A DNA stretch of 64,000 nucleotides from Georgfuchsia toluolica (GTDB lineage: Bacteria; Pseudomonadota; Gammaproteobacteria; Burkholderiales; Rhodocyclaceae): NCBI RefSeq assembly GCF_907163265.1, contig NZ_CAJQUM010000001.1, forward strand, positions 496,001 through 560,000, read 5' to 3'. Position 1 is the stretch's first letter, and every line of letters starts with the position of its first letter. The translations under genes and the position numbers were made by a program. The notes beneath the pieces were generated by a model that ran no database searches, was not told the origin of the DNA, and was given only the letters and a program-made list of their open reading frames with translations. This document shows, piece after piece, positions 43,762-52,504 of the stretch.

Positions 43762-45465
43762 ATGTTTTCAATCAGAAACATGAAGGTCAGTGTCCGGCTC
43801 GCGTTGGCGTTTGGACTGGGGCTGCTGCTGCTGGGGGCCATTCCGTTTCTGGGATTAGAGCGCATGGCGAAGCTTAACGAGATGACAGTCGAGATCGCTA
43901 GCGACCGGATTCCAATGTTGAAATGGTCGAACGCGGCCGATCTCGCGATCAGCGATATCGTCAACTCGAGCTATGGATTGCTGCTCACGCGAGATGCGGC
44001 CTTTGCCGAGAAAGAAAAAACGAAACTCGCCGATGCGCGCACTATGCTCGCAGAAAACATTGAAAAACTCGGCAAAACGGTTTCCTCTGAGAAGGACAAG
44101 GAGATACTTCAGGCTATGACGGCGGCAGAGAGCACATTCTTCACCAAAATTGACGAGGCCCTCAAGCTGCAATCTGACGGCAAGAATGAGGAGGCCTTAA
44201 CGCACCTGCTGACCGACACGCGGGATGCACGCAACGCTCTCATGAAACAAGCTGATGCCATGGTCGAATTACAGAATCAATCCGTCGCCGATGGGATGAA
44301 GAACGCGGCAGAGGCCTATCAGGACGGACGTATCCTTGTGCTGTGGATCAGTGGATTCGCCATTCTGCTGGCGATCAGCCTGAGCTGGTGGATCATGCGC
44401 AGCGTCACGCAGCCCTTGAATGGAGTGATGGCAATAATGCAGCGCATGGCCAATGCGGATATGAGTGACTGGATCGAAACCACCGCGAAAGATGAGATCG
44501 GCCAGATGCTGGAGGCGTTGAAAATCATAAGCAAAAGCATAAAGAAGATCAGGCGCGTAGTTAGCGAGGGGACGGATGCGATCGGCACGGCTTCGGAACA
44601 GATCGCCAGCGGCAACGCCGACCTGTCGCAGCGGACCGAGCAGCAGGCGAGTTCGCTGGAAGAGACGGCGAGCTCGATGGAAGAACTGACCAGCACGGTG
44701 AGGCTGAACGCGGAGAATGCGAAGCAGGCCAATCAACTGGCGGCGGGAGCTTCCGCGGTGGCGGTGAAGGGCGGCCAGGTGGTGGGGCAGGTGGTGGAGA
44801 CCATGAGCTCGATCAACGAGAGTTCAAAAAAGATCGTGGACATTATCTCGGTTATTGACGGCATTGCGTTCCAGACCAACATCCTGGCGCTGAACGCGGC
44901 GGTGGAAGCGGCGCGGGCAGGCGAGCAAGGGTGGGGTTTTGCGGTGGTGGCGACGGAAGTGCGCACGCTGGCGCAGAGGAGCGCGGCGGCGGCCAAGGAG
45001 ATCAAGCAATTGATCGGCGACTCGGTGCACAAGGTGGAGGCTGGCACGCGGCTGGTGGATGAAGCGGGCAAGACCATGGAGCAGATCGTGTCCTCGGTGA
45101 AGCGGGTGACCGACATCATGAGCGAGATTGCGGCGGCGTCACAGGAGCAGGGCCATGGCATCGAAGAGGTGAACCAGGCGATCGTGCAGATGGATCGTGT
45201 GACGCAACAGAACGCGGCGCTGGTGGAGGAAGCAGCCGCGGCCGCGGAATCGATGCAGGAGCAGGTGCAGAAACTGGCGCAGGCGGTGGCGGTGTTCATG
45301 TCGAGCGAGCGCCCAGTGGTGGCAGTGAGGCAACAGAAGCCCGAGATGCCGCTGACGCAGGCGATCGCCATACACGACGCTCCCAAGGCGCGACGCCTGA
45401 GCATCGCGCACGGGTTCGGCCATGCGGCTGAGAAGCCCGAAAACGACCAATGGACCGAGCTATGA
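43762..45465 (+). CDS. Methyl-accepting chemotaxis protein, array copy 2 (tip Arg replaced by Trp)
   Basis: A 567-residue transducer: TM1 about 11-33, periplasmic four-helix-bundle sensor about 34-188, TM2 about 191-213, HAMP about 214-266, signalling domain from about 275 to 510. The sensor (MTVEIASDRIPMLKWSNAAD...) differs from the neighbours. In the hairpin tip, GEQGRGF reads GEQGWGF: codon TGG at 44932-44934 (residue 391) against CGG in copies 1 and 3. The tail is 12 residues shorter but ends in the same DQWTEL. AATGTTTTC start with GGGGGAGGAG upstream. Confidence 0.94.
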   Translation: MFSIRNMKVSVRLALAFGLGLLLLGAIPFLGLERMAKLNEMTVEIASDRIPMLKWSNAADLAISDIVNSSYGLLLTRDAAFAEKEKTKLADARTMLAENIEKLGKTVSSEKDKEILQAMTAAESTFFTKIDEALKLQSDGKNEEALTHLLTDTRDARNALMKQADAMVELQNQSVADGMKNAAEAYQDGRILVLWISGFAILLAISLSWWIMRSVTQPLNGVMAIMQRMANADMSDWIETTAKDEIGQMLEALKIISKSIKKIRRVVSEGTDAIGTASEQIASGNADLSQRTEQQASSLEETASSMEELTSTVRLNAENAKQANQLAAGASAVAVKGGQVVGQVVETMSSINESSKKIVDIISVIDGIAFQTNILALNAAVEAARAGEQGWGFAVVATEVRTLAQRSAAAAKEIKQLIGDSVHKVEAGTRLVDEAGKTMEQIVSSVKRVTDIMSEIAAASQEQGHGIEEVNQAIVQMDRVTQQNAALVEEAAAAAESMQEQVQKLAQAVAVFMSSERPVVAVRQQKPEMPLTQAIAIHDAPKARRLSIAHGFGHAAEKPENDQWTEL

Positions 45466-46066
45466 GGTGCCGGTTTGGGCGATGCCAGTATGATGACCTG
45501 CGGTTGGCAATCCGGTTGGTAAATATGGATCGACAAGGAGCAAGCCAGTGACGAAATCATTCTCGGGGGGAGGTGCGGTTGCGCCGTCGGCGGTGGCGGA
45601 GGAGCGGGCGGGCAGTGAATACCTGACATTCACGCTGGGCCAGGAAGAGTACGGCATCGAGATACTGAAGGTACAGGAGATACGGGGCTATGAGGCGGTG
45701 ACGCGGATTGCGAATGCACCCGAATTCATCAAGGGCGTGATGAACCTGCGCGGCATCATAGTGCCGATCGTGGACATGCGGATCAAGTTCAATCTGGGCA
45801 AGGTGGAATACGACGAGTTCACGGTGGTGATCATTCTGAACGTGGTGGGGCGGGTGGTGGGGATCGTGGTGGACAGCGTATCGGATGTAATTCAGTTGGG
45901 GGCGGAGCAAATCCGGGCGGTGCCGGATTTTTCCTCATCGACTTTCGATACCCAATACATCACTGGGCTGGGCACCATTGAGCAGCGCATGCTGATCCTG
46001 GTGGATATCGAGAAACTGATGTCGGGGGCCGACATGGCCCTGATCGAGCAGGCAACGCTGCAATAA
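44588..46066 (+). repeat. Tandem duplicated mcp-3'/cheW segment, copy 2
   Basis: Corresponds to 42200-43714 (offset 2388 at the start, 2352 in cheW because of a 36-base shorter mcp tail). It is the most divergent of the three, with its own tail segment (45290-45400) between otherwise identical blocks. The shared block resumes at CGACGCCTGAGCATCGCGCA. Confidence 0.9.
45548..46066 (+). CDS. cheW: Chemotaxis coupling protein CheW, array copy 2
   Basis: A 172-residue CheW differing from copy 1 at only two or three positions in the N-terminal extension (AEERAGSEY instead of VEEQAGSEY). GTG start at 45548 with the same AAGGAGC site. All receptor- and CheA-contact segments are unchanged, so it should be interchangeable with the other copies. 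Confidence 0.95.
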   Translation: MTKSFSGGGAVAPSAVAEERAGSEYLTFTLGQEEYGIEILKVQEIRGYEAVTRIANAPEFIKGVMNLRGIIVPIVDMRIKFNLGKVEYDEFTVVIILNVVGRVVGIVVDSVSDVIQLGAEQIRAVPDFSSSTFDTQYITGLGTIEQRMLILVDIEKLMSGADMALIEQATLQ

Positions 46067-46179
46067 GCGCCGCAACGGATTGTCGCGAATTGAACCGAAT
46101 CAGATTCCAAGAGCAATGAGCGTGTTTTCGATCGGCAAGTGGCGGGAGTTCTAAGCGATAACGGAGGGAGAAGGGTGAA

Positions 46180-47853
46180 ATGATAAAAAAATTGACGCTG
46201 AAGCAGAAGTACGCCATCGGGCTTGTTCTCGTAGTCGTGGTGTCGCTTTTTAACCTGGCAGGGGTGCGTTACCTGAGCAAGGGTGCGCGCTTCTATCATC
46301 TTGAGCGCCTGTATCTTGCGGAGAACATGGAAATGCGCCGAGCACTCGAGGCGGTAGAGTATGGCACACCGCTCGCCGCGACTGTGTCGCGAGCTGGCTT
46401 CCTGGCGCACATCGCACGCGACAAGGAATTGGCTGAAACGGCAGTAACCGAGCTGTTCTGGATAGAAAGGAAATTATTTCAGGCGGTTGGCCACGGCGCA
46501 GTGCTTGCCCTGCCGGAGGACGCCATACGGAATCTGCTGCGCATGCGCGAGACCATAGAGATCGAGCCGGGGCAGGCGATGACGCCGGCACTGGTCGCAA
46601 AACTTAAGCCGAATTTTGCCAAACTCCTCGACATTGGCGACAAATTCGGCCCCGCGGTCGGCGACGCCGTGGACTTCCTGCAAAGCGTCATCTGGACGGT
46701 GACGGTCTTGGGGGCATTCCTGCTCATTGGTATCTTTGTGGTTCTGCGGCGTAGCACGCTGGCGTCGCTCGAAGCAGCGCTGGAAATCACGCGCAAGATT
46801 GCGGCGGGGGATCTGACGGGCCGTATTGAGACCAGCTCGACCGACGAGTTGGGTGTGTTGCTTGGCGCGCTCAAGGACATGAATAAAAACCTGAAGGGAA
46901 TCGTGACCGAAGTGAGGGAGGGCGCTGATGTCATCTCCACGGCTTCGGAACAGATCGCCAGCGGCAACGCCGACCTGTCGCAGCGGACCGAGCAGCAGGC
47001 GAGTTCGCTGGAAGAGACGGCGAGCTCGATGGAAGAACTGACCAGCACGGTGAAGCTGAACGCGGAGAATGCGAAGCAGGCCAATCAACTGGCGGCGGGA
47101 GCTTCCGCGGTGGCGGTGAAGGGCGGCCTGGTAGTGGGGCAGGTGGTGGAGACCATGAGTTCGATCAACGAGAGTTCGAAAAAGATCGTGGACATTATCT
47201 CGGTTATTGACGGCATTGCGTTCCAGACCAACATCCTGGCGCTGAACGCGGCGGTGGAAGCGGCGCGGGCAGGCGAGCAAGGGCGGGGTTTTGCGGTGGT
47301 GGCGACGGAAGTGCGCGCGCTGGCGCAGAGGAGTGCGGCGGCGGCCAAGGAGATCAAGCAATTGATCGGCGACTCGGTGCACAAGGTGGAGGCTGGCACG
47401 CGGCTGGTGGATGAAGCGGGCAAGACCATGGAGCAGATCGTGTCCTCGGTGAAGCGGGTGACCGACATCATGGGCGAGATTGCGGCGGCGTCACAGGAGC
47501 AGGGCCATGGCATCGAAGAGGTGAACCAGGCGATCGTGCAGATGGATCGTGTGACGCAGCAGAACGCGGCGCTGGTGGAGGAAGCGGCCGCAGCCGCGGA
47601 GTCGATGCAGGAACAGGCGCAATCCCTGGCGCAGGCGGTAGCGGTGTTCAAGTTGGGTGAGGGCATGGAGCGCCCGGTCTCGCTGGTGAGGGAGCGCAAA
47701 CATGGGGTGCCCCGGTCGCGGCCAATTGTCACGCATGCGCCGGCGCACAAGCCACTCGATGCTGGCGCGCCTACTGAGCGACGCCTGAGCATCGCGCACG
47801 GGTTCGGCCATGCGGCTGAGAAGCCCGAAAACGACCAATGGACCGAGCTATGA
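46180..47853 (+). CDS. Methyl-accepting chemotaxis protein, array copy 3
   Basis: A 557-residue transducer with a third, unrelated N-terminus: TM1 about 12-30 ([18 protein letters not shown]), periplasmic helical sensor about 31-168 that is shorter than in copies 1 and 2, TM2 about 171-190, HAMP about 191-245 ([20 protein letters not shown]), then the shared signalling domain and the DQWTEL tail. The C-terminal 300 residues are identical to copy 1 except Thr to Ala in [12 protein letters not shown] 113-base gap separates it from cheW copy 2. Confidence 0.94.
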   Translation: MIKKLTLKQKYAIGLVLVVVVSLFNLAGVRYLSKGARFYHLERLYLAENMEMRRALEAVEYGTPLAATVSRAGFLAHIARDKELAETAVTELFWIERKLFQAVGHGAVLALPEDAIRNLLRMRETIEIEPGQAMTPALVAKLKPNFAKLLDIGDKFGPAVGDAVDFLQSVIWTVTVLGAFLLIGIFVVLRRSTLASLEAALEITRKIAAGDLTGRIETSSTDELGVLLGALKDMNKNLKGIVTEVREGADVISTASEQIASGNADLSQRTEQQASSLEETASSMEELTSTVKLNAENAKQANQLAAGASAVAVKGGLVVGQVVETMSSINESSKKIVDIISVIDGIAFQTNILALNAAVEAARAGEQGRGFAVVATEVRALAQRSAAAAKEIKQLIGDSVHKVEAGTRLVDEAGKTMEQIVSSVKRVTDIMGEIAAASQEQGHGIEEVNQAIVQMDRVTQQNAALVEEAAAAAESMQEQAQSLAQAVAVFKLGEGMERPVSLVRERKHGVPRSRPIVTHAPAHKPLDAGAPTERRLSIAHGFGHAAEKPENDQWTEL

Positions 47854-48454
47854 GGTGCCGGTTTGGGCGATGCCAGTATGATGACCTGCGGTTGGCGATC
47901 CGGTTGGTAAATATGGATCGACAAGGAGCAAGCCAGTGACGAAATCATTCTCGGGGGGAGGCGCGGTTGCGCCGTCGGCGGTGGTGGAGGAGCAGGCGGG
48001 CAGTGAATACCTGACATTCACGCTGGGCCAGGAAGAGTACGGCATCGAGATACTGAAGGTACAGGAGATACGGGGCTACGAGGCGGTGACGCGGATTGCG
48101 AATGCACCCGAATTCATCAAGGGCGTGATGAACCTGCGCGGCATCATAGTGCCGATCGTGGACATGCGGATCAAGTTCAATCTGGGCAAGGTGGAATACG
48201 ACGAGTTCACGGTGGTGATCATTCTGAACGTGGTGGGGCGGGTGGTGGGGATCGTGGTGGACAGCGTATCGGATGTAATTCAGTTGGGGGCGGAGCAAAT
48301 CCGGGCGGTGCCGGATTTTTCCTCATCGACTTTCGATACCCAATACATCACTGGGCTGGGCACCATTGAGCAGCGCATGCTGATCCTGGTGGATATCGAG
48401 AAACTGATGTCGGGGGCCGACATGGCCCTGATCGAGCAGACGACGCTGCAATAA
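46940..48454 (+). repeat. Tandem duplicated mcp-3'/cheW segment, copy 3
   Basis: Equivalent to 42200-43714 at offset 4740. Differences seen by eye include GTGCGCGCG for GTGCGCACG, AGGAGTGCG for AGGAGCGCG, GCAGCCGCG for GCGGCCGCG, and GAGCAGACGACG for GAACAGGCAACG at the cheW end. Confidence 0.93.
47936..48454 (+). CDS. cheW: Chemotaxis coupling protein CheW, array copy 3
   Basis: A 172-residue CheW identical to copy 1 except for Ala to Thr near the C-terminus (EQTTLQ instead of EQATLQ). GTG start at 47936. It closes the array and is followed 32 bases later by the truncated start of another mcp. Confidence 0.95.
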   Translation: MTKSFSGGGAVAPSAVVEEQAGSEYLTFTLGQEEYGIEILKVQEIRGYEAVTRIANAPEFIKGVMNLRGIIVPIVDMRIKFNLGKVEYDEFTVVIILNVVGRVVGIVVDSVSDVIQLGAEQIRAVPDFSSSTFDTQYITGLGTIEQRMLILVDIEKLMSGADMALIEQTTLQ

Positions 48455-48485
48455 ACGCAGCAACGGTTATTTTGAGAGGGAAAAC

Positions 48486-48584
48486 ATGTTTGCAATCGGC
48501 AATATGAAAATCGGTGTCCGGCTCGGTGCCGGACTTGGAACGGTCACCGGGGCCTGGTCGCGCGGATTGTCTTACGGTGGGTGA
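48486..48584 (+). pseudogene. Truncated 5' end of a fourth mcp
   Basis: ATG at 48486 begins MFAIGNMKIGVRLGAGLG, identical but for one residue to the first 18 residues of mcp copy 1, with the same upstream TTTTGAGAGGGA site. After GLG the match breaks off, and the frame stops at TGA 48582-48584 after 32 residues. It is a leftover of an mcp lost by deletion or recombination. Confidence 0.85.
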
Positions 48585-48639
48585 CGCAGCGAACGACTGC
48601 TGTCACGAATGTCAATAGCAATTTTAGAACTGGAATATC

Positions 48640-49506
48640 GTGCAACAGCAACGGGACTCCCTTGTCGATGACGTCCGACAGATAGGCGATGAATTCGAGT
48701 TTACGGATGACGATTTTCATCGTATATGCGGACTGATACAGTCACGCGCAGGAATACGGCTTGGACACAATAAACGAGCGATGGTCTACAGCCGTCTTGG
48801 GCGGCGGTTGCGCAAGCTCAATATTGCGTCGTTCAAGGAATATCTCGATTGCATGGAGTCCGGCACGGGCGAGGAGTTCGCCGCTTTCATCAATGCCCTG
48901 ACCACGAATCTGACGTATTTCTACCGCGAGACGCACCACTTTTCGGTACTCCGGTCGTTCCTTGAAAGCGGCGGCCTGCCACGTGGCGCGACCATCTGGT
49001 CGGCCGGCTGTTCGACCGGCGAGGAGGCCTATTCCATTGCAATGGTGCTCGCAACAGTACGGGGATTGCGGCCGCAGAACGGGCAGGTCGTGGCGAGCGA
49101 TATCGATACCAGCGTGCTCGAACATGCAGAACGCGGAGTCTATACCGAGGAACGCGTGAAGAATGTTCCGCCCGCGGACCTGAAACGTTTTTTTCTGGGA
49201 GGAATGGGCGACAACGCCGGCTTCGTCAAAGTGCGGCCGGAATTGAGGCAGCTCATCACCTTTCGTCAGATTAATCTGCACGGAACCAGCTGGGCCGTGC
49301 GCGTGCCGGTGAAGGTGATCTTTTGCCGGAATGTGATGATCTACTTCGACGCGCCGTCCAGGCGCCGGATTCTCGAACGCTTCGCCGCGCAGCTGGATCC
49401 GGGCGGGCTGTTATTCCTCGGGCACGCTGAAAATATCGCCGACTTTGGCGGCGTGTTCCGGTCGTTGGGGCAGACAGCTTACATGCGTACTGACTGCGAT
49501 GCTTGA
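48640..49506 (+). CDS. cheR: Chemotaxis protein methyltransferase CheR (GTG start)
   Basis: A 288-residue SAM-dependent methyltransferase that methylates receptor glutamates. N-terminal helical domain (FEFTDDDFHRICGLIQSRAG) and catalytic domain with WSAGCSTGEEAYSIAMVLAT, ASDIDTSVLEHAERGVYTEE and FCRNVMIYFDAPSRRRILER. The start is GTG at 48640, the only in-frame start before the domain. The end overlaps cheD by eight bases. The beta-subdomain that binds tethered pentapeptides appears present. Confidence 0.94.
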   Translation: MQQQRDSLVDDVRQIGDEFEFTDDDFHRICGLIQSRAGIRLGHNKRAMVYSRLGRRLRKLNIASFKEYLDCMESGTGEEFAAFINALTTNLTYFYRETHHFSVLRSFLESGGLPRGATIWSAGCSTGEEAYSIAMVLATVRGLRPQNGQVVASDIDTSVLEHAERGVYTEERVKNVPPADLKRFFLGGMGDNAGFVKVRPELRQLITFRQINLHGTSWAVRVPVKVIFCRNVMIYFDAPSRRRILERFAAQLDPGGLLFLGHAENIADFGGVFRSLGQTAYMRTDCDA

Positions 49507-50110
49507 TTCTGAAATCAACCCAGCGCAACCAACGACGCCCAACCACCTTTATTTCGACAGCTCCATCGAAAGATGGGTAGCCAAGCTTCTGCCTGGACAG
49601 TATTTGGCGAGTGCCAACGAAACGGTGATCGTTACGGTACTGGGCTCGTGCGTCGCTGCGTGCCTGTACGACAGCGTAGCCGGAGTGTTCGGAATGAATC
49701 ACTTCATGCTTCCTGGAGGTAGCGGACAGGCAAGCAAGTCCATGCGTTATGGCGCGTATGCAATGGAAGTCCTGCTCAACGAGATGTTCAAGCTCGGTGC
49801 GCGCCGTGAGCGGCTGCATGCGAAGATCGTCGGCGGAGCGGCGGTGTTGCCGGACATGAAGTTGCTGAACGTGGGGGCGCGCAACGCCGTTTTCGTCGTT
49901 GACTATCTCAACACCGAGGGCATTTCAATCCTGTCTTCCGATCTGGAGGGACAATACGCGCGCAAGGTCTACCTTTACGGAGCAACGGGGCGAGTCAGAG
50001 TAAGACAATTGCGCGCTTTGAAAAACGATACCGTGCGGCGTCGCGACGCGGAATATTTGTCGCGCCTGCAACAGGCGCAAATCGAAGGCGAGATCAGCTT
50101 GTTCAAATGA
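49499..50110 (+). CDS. cheD: Chemoreceptor glutamine deamidase CheD
   Basis: A 203-residue CheD that deamidates receptor glutamines and can aid CheY-P turnover through CheC-like partners. The catalytic Cys51 is in [13 protein letters not shown] and His68 in [31 protein letters not shown] is the third family block. The ATG at 49499 overlaps the cheR end; the longer frame was rejected. The end overlaps cheB by four bases (ATGA). Confidence 0.93.
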   Translation: MLDSEINPAQPTTPNHLYFDSSIERWVAKLLPGQYLASANETVIVTVLGSCVAACLYDSVAGVFGMNHFMLPGGSGQASKSMRYGAYAMEVLLNEMFKLGARRERLHAKIVGGAAVLPDMKLLNVGARNAVFVVDYLNTEGISILSSDLEGQYARKVYLYGATGRVRVRQLRALKNDTVRRRDAEYLSRLQQAQIEGEISLFK

Positions 50111-51177
50111 ACTCACAGAAAAAAATCCGGGTTCTGGTGGTGGACGATTCAGCATTGATGAGGTTGCTGCTTAGCGAGCTGATCGGGGCCGAGGCGGACA
50201 TGGAGGTGGTCGGCGTCGCGAGCGATCCCTATATCGCACGCGCGATGATTCGCTCGCACAATCCTGACGTCATCACTCTGGACGTCGAAATGCCGAGGAT
50301 GGACGGGCTCAAGTTTCTGGAGAACCTGATGCGGTTGCGGCCAATGCCGGTGCTGATGGTGTCCACGCTCACGGAAAAGGGATCTGACATCAGTCTGCGC
50401 GCGCTCGAACTCGGCGCCGTGGATTTCGTCTCCAAGCCGAAACTGGATATCGCGCACACAATGAATGAATGCGGCGGGGAAATCGTCGAAAAAATTCGCG
50501 CCGCGGCACATGCTCGCATTCTTAATCGCCCGCGCGAACCATTGTGTCCACTACCGAAGATATGGGAGCGGCGGACGCTCTCGACCGAACATCTGATCGC
50601 GGTCGGGGCCTCCACTGGCGGGACGGAGGCCATAAAAACACTCCTTGTGAGCTTGCCGCCGGATGGGCCGGGCATAGTTATCGCGCAGCATATGCCGGAG
50701 GGGTTCACCCGGTCGTTCGCGGCGCGACTCGACAGCCTTTCCCGGATGAGAGTGAAGGAGGGGGAGGATGGCGAACGCGTATTGCCGGGACACGCGTACA
50801 TCGCACCGGGTCATTCGCATATGTTGCTACAGCGCAGCGGCGCGAACTACTTGCTGCGGCTGAGCCAATCCGAGCCGGTGAACCGGCACCGGCCGTCGGT
50901 CGACGTGCTGTTTAAATCGGTTGCGGCGCACGCCGGTCCGAACGCGATCGGCGTGATTTTGACCGGCATGGGCAAGGATGGTGCCCAGGGGATACTGGAT
51001 ATGCACCACGCTGGCGCCCATACGCTGGCGCAGGATGAGGCCAGTTGCGTTGTGTTCGGCATGCCCAAGGAAGCCATTGCGATCGGTGCGATCGACGAAG
51101 TTGTCTCAATCGGGGACATCCCCGCGCATCTGATGAGGCAGGTTGTCACCATGGGGCCGCGTTCGGTGCGCATCTGA
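50107..51177 (+). CDS. cheB: Chemotaxis methylesterase/deamidase CheB, first copy
   Basis: A 356-residue CheB: receiver domain about 6-125 with Asp59 in [18 protein letters not shown] and Lys in DFVSKPKLD, a linker, and the methylesterase domain about 165-350 with the serine in [15 protein letters not shown], the His in [17 protein letters not shown] and the Asp in [15 protein letters not shown]. It removes methyl groups from receptors when phosphorylated by CheA. Translationally coupled to cheD. Confidence 0.95.
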   Translation: MNSQKKIRVLVVDDSALMRLLLSELIGAEADMEVVGVASDPYIARAMIRSHNPDVITLDVEMPRMDGLKFLENLMRLRPMPVLMVSTLTEKGSDISLRALELGAVDFVSKPKLDIAHTMNECGGEIVEKIRAAAHARILNRPREPLCPLPKIWERRTLSTEHLIAVGASTGGTEAIKTLLVSLPPDGPGIVIAQHMPEGFTRSFAARLDSLSRMRVKEGEDGERVLPGHAYIAPGHSHMLLQRSGANYLLRLSQSEPVNRHRPSVDVLFKSVAAHAGPNAIGVILTGMGKDGAQGILDMHHAGAHTLAQDEASCVVFGMPKEAIAIGAIDEVVSIGDIPAHLMRQVVTMGPRSVRI

Positions 51178-51422
51178 ACCATCTGGGCAATCCCCGCCCG
51201 TACGGCTTTCAGGACAGCGCAGCGCCCATGACCGAAATATAATTTTGGAACCGTCCCGGCACGCGTTACTCTAAAATAGGGATAATCAGGCGGTTGTTAT
51301 GTTATCGTCATGAGCCCGAAGGCGGGTTTTCCGGCGCCCAAGGGACGTGGAATTATGTGCAGTTTCATTGCGCGCATCCCGTTTCATGCCAATCGCGAAA
51401 AGGAGTTTTCGGAGATATACGC

Positions 51423-52496
51423 ATGACCATTCGAGTTCTTATTATCGATGATTCCCCCCTCGTCCGGGGTGTGCTTCAGACTATTATCAACGAGCAATCG
51501 GACATGCAGGTGGTGGGAGCGGCGCCCGACGCCATCGTCGCGCGCGACATGGTTCGCCTGCTCAACCCGGACGTGATCACGTTGGACATCGAAATGCCCA
51601 AGGTGGATGGGCTCAGCTTTCTCCGGCAATTGATGGAGGAGGCGCCAAGACCCGTCCTCATGGTTTCATCGCACACGGAAATCGGATCGGACATCACCTT
51701 TCGCGCGCTCGAGATCGGCGCGGTCGATTTTGTTACAAAGCCCAAGATGAATTCGCAAGACGGGCAGAACTACGGTGAAATGATTGCCCAGAAGATACGT
51801 GCCGCGGCATGCGCGCGCGTAAATGTTCGCGCGCCAAACCGGGTGCCCGATGCCGTGGCGAAGCCTCCTGAGTCCAGTGAGTCGAGAAAGGAATTGGCGG
51901 TGGATACTCCACACGTCGTCGTAATGGGGGCATCCACCGGGGGTACCGAGGCAATTCGCGTGATTCTTGAAATGATGCCGACATCATGCCCACCGATTCT
52001 GATTGTGCAGCATATCCCGGAGAATTTTACGCAGCCATTTGCTGAACGGCTCGACCGGTTTTGTGAAATCGTGGTGAAGCAAGCCGAGAATGGCGAGCCT
52101 CTCCTGCCTGGGCATGCCTACATTGCGCCCGGCGATATCCACTTGATGATGCGCAGCACCGGTCCGCATCGTTACTGTGCCGCACTGGTACAGGCTCGAC
52201 CCGTAAATCTACATCGACCATCCATTGACGCGCTTTTCAGTTCCGCTGCAAAAAGCATCGGCAGCGGTTCGATCGGTGTGATCCTTTCCGGCATGGGCAA
52301 GGATGGCCCGGCGGGGTTGCTCAAAATGAAGAACAGCGGCGCACGCACCATAGTCCAGGACGAACAAACGTCGGTGGTGTTCGGCATGGCACAGGATGCG
52401 ATCGCGCTGGATGCCGTGGATGAAATTCTTCCGCTCGAGAAAATCGGGAAGCGGCTGCTGGACATAGCGGAGGCGCCTGTCGACAAGGCAGTGTAG
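51423..52496 (+). CDS. cheB: Chemotaxis methylesterase/deamidase CheB, second copy
   Basis: A 357-residue second CheB with complete receiver (Asp55 in DVITLDIEMPKVDGLSFL) and catalytic domain ([47 protein letters not shown]). Clearly paralogous to the first copy but well diverged in sequence, so this is an old duplication, unlike the mcp-cheW array. A 245-base gap with TTTCGGAGATATACGC before the ATG separates the two, so it may have its own promoter. Confidence 0.95.
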   Translation: MTIRVLIIDDSPLVRGVLQTIINEQSDMQVVGAAPDAIVARDMVRLLNPDVITLDIEMPKVDGLSFLRQLMEEAPRPVLMVSSHTEIGSDITFRALEIGAVDFVTKPKMNSQDGQNYGEMIAQKIRAAACARVNVRAPNRVPDAVAKPPESSESRKELAVDTPHVVVMGASTGGTEAIRVILEMMPTSCPPILIVQHIPENFTQPFAERLDRFCEIVVKQAENGEPLLPGHAYIAPGDIHLMMRSTGPHRYCAALVQARPVNLHRPSIDALFSSAAKSIGSGSIGVILSGMGKDGPAGLLKMKNSGARTIVQDEQTSVVFGMAQDAIALDAVDEILPLEKIGKRLLDIAEAPVDKAV

Positions 52497-52504
52497 GAGC
52501 CAGG

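Noticed and set aside
42200-48454. Direct repeats considered as a CRISPR-like or satellite array
   Set aside because: The repeat unit is 1.5 kb of coding DNA (mcp 3' half plus cheW), not short spaced repeats.
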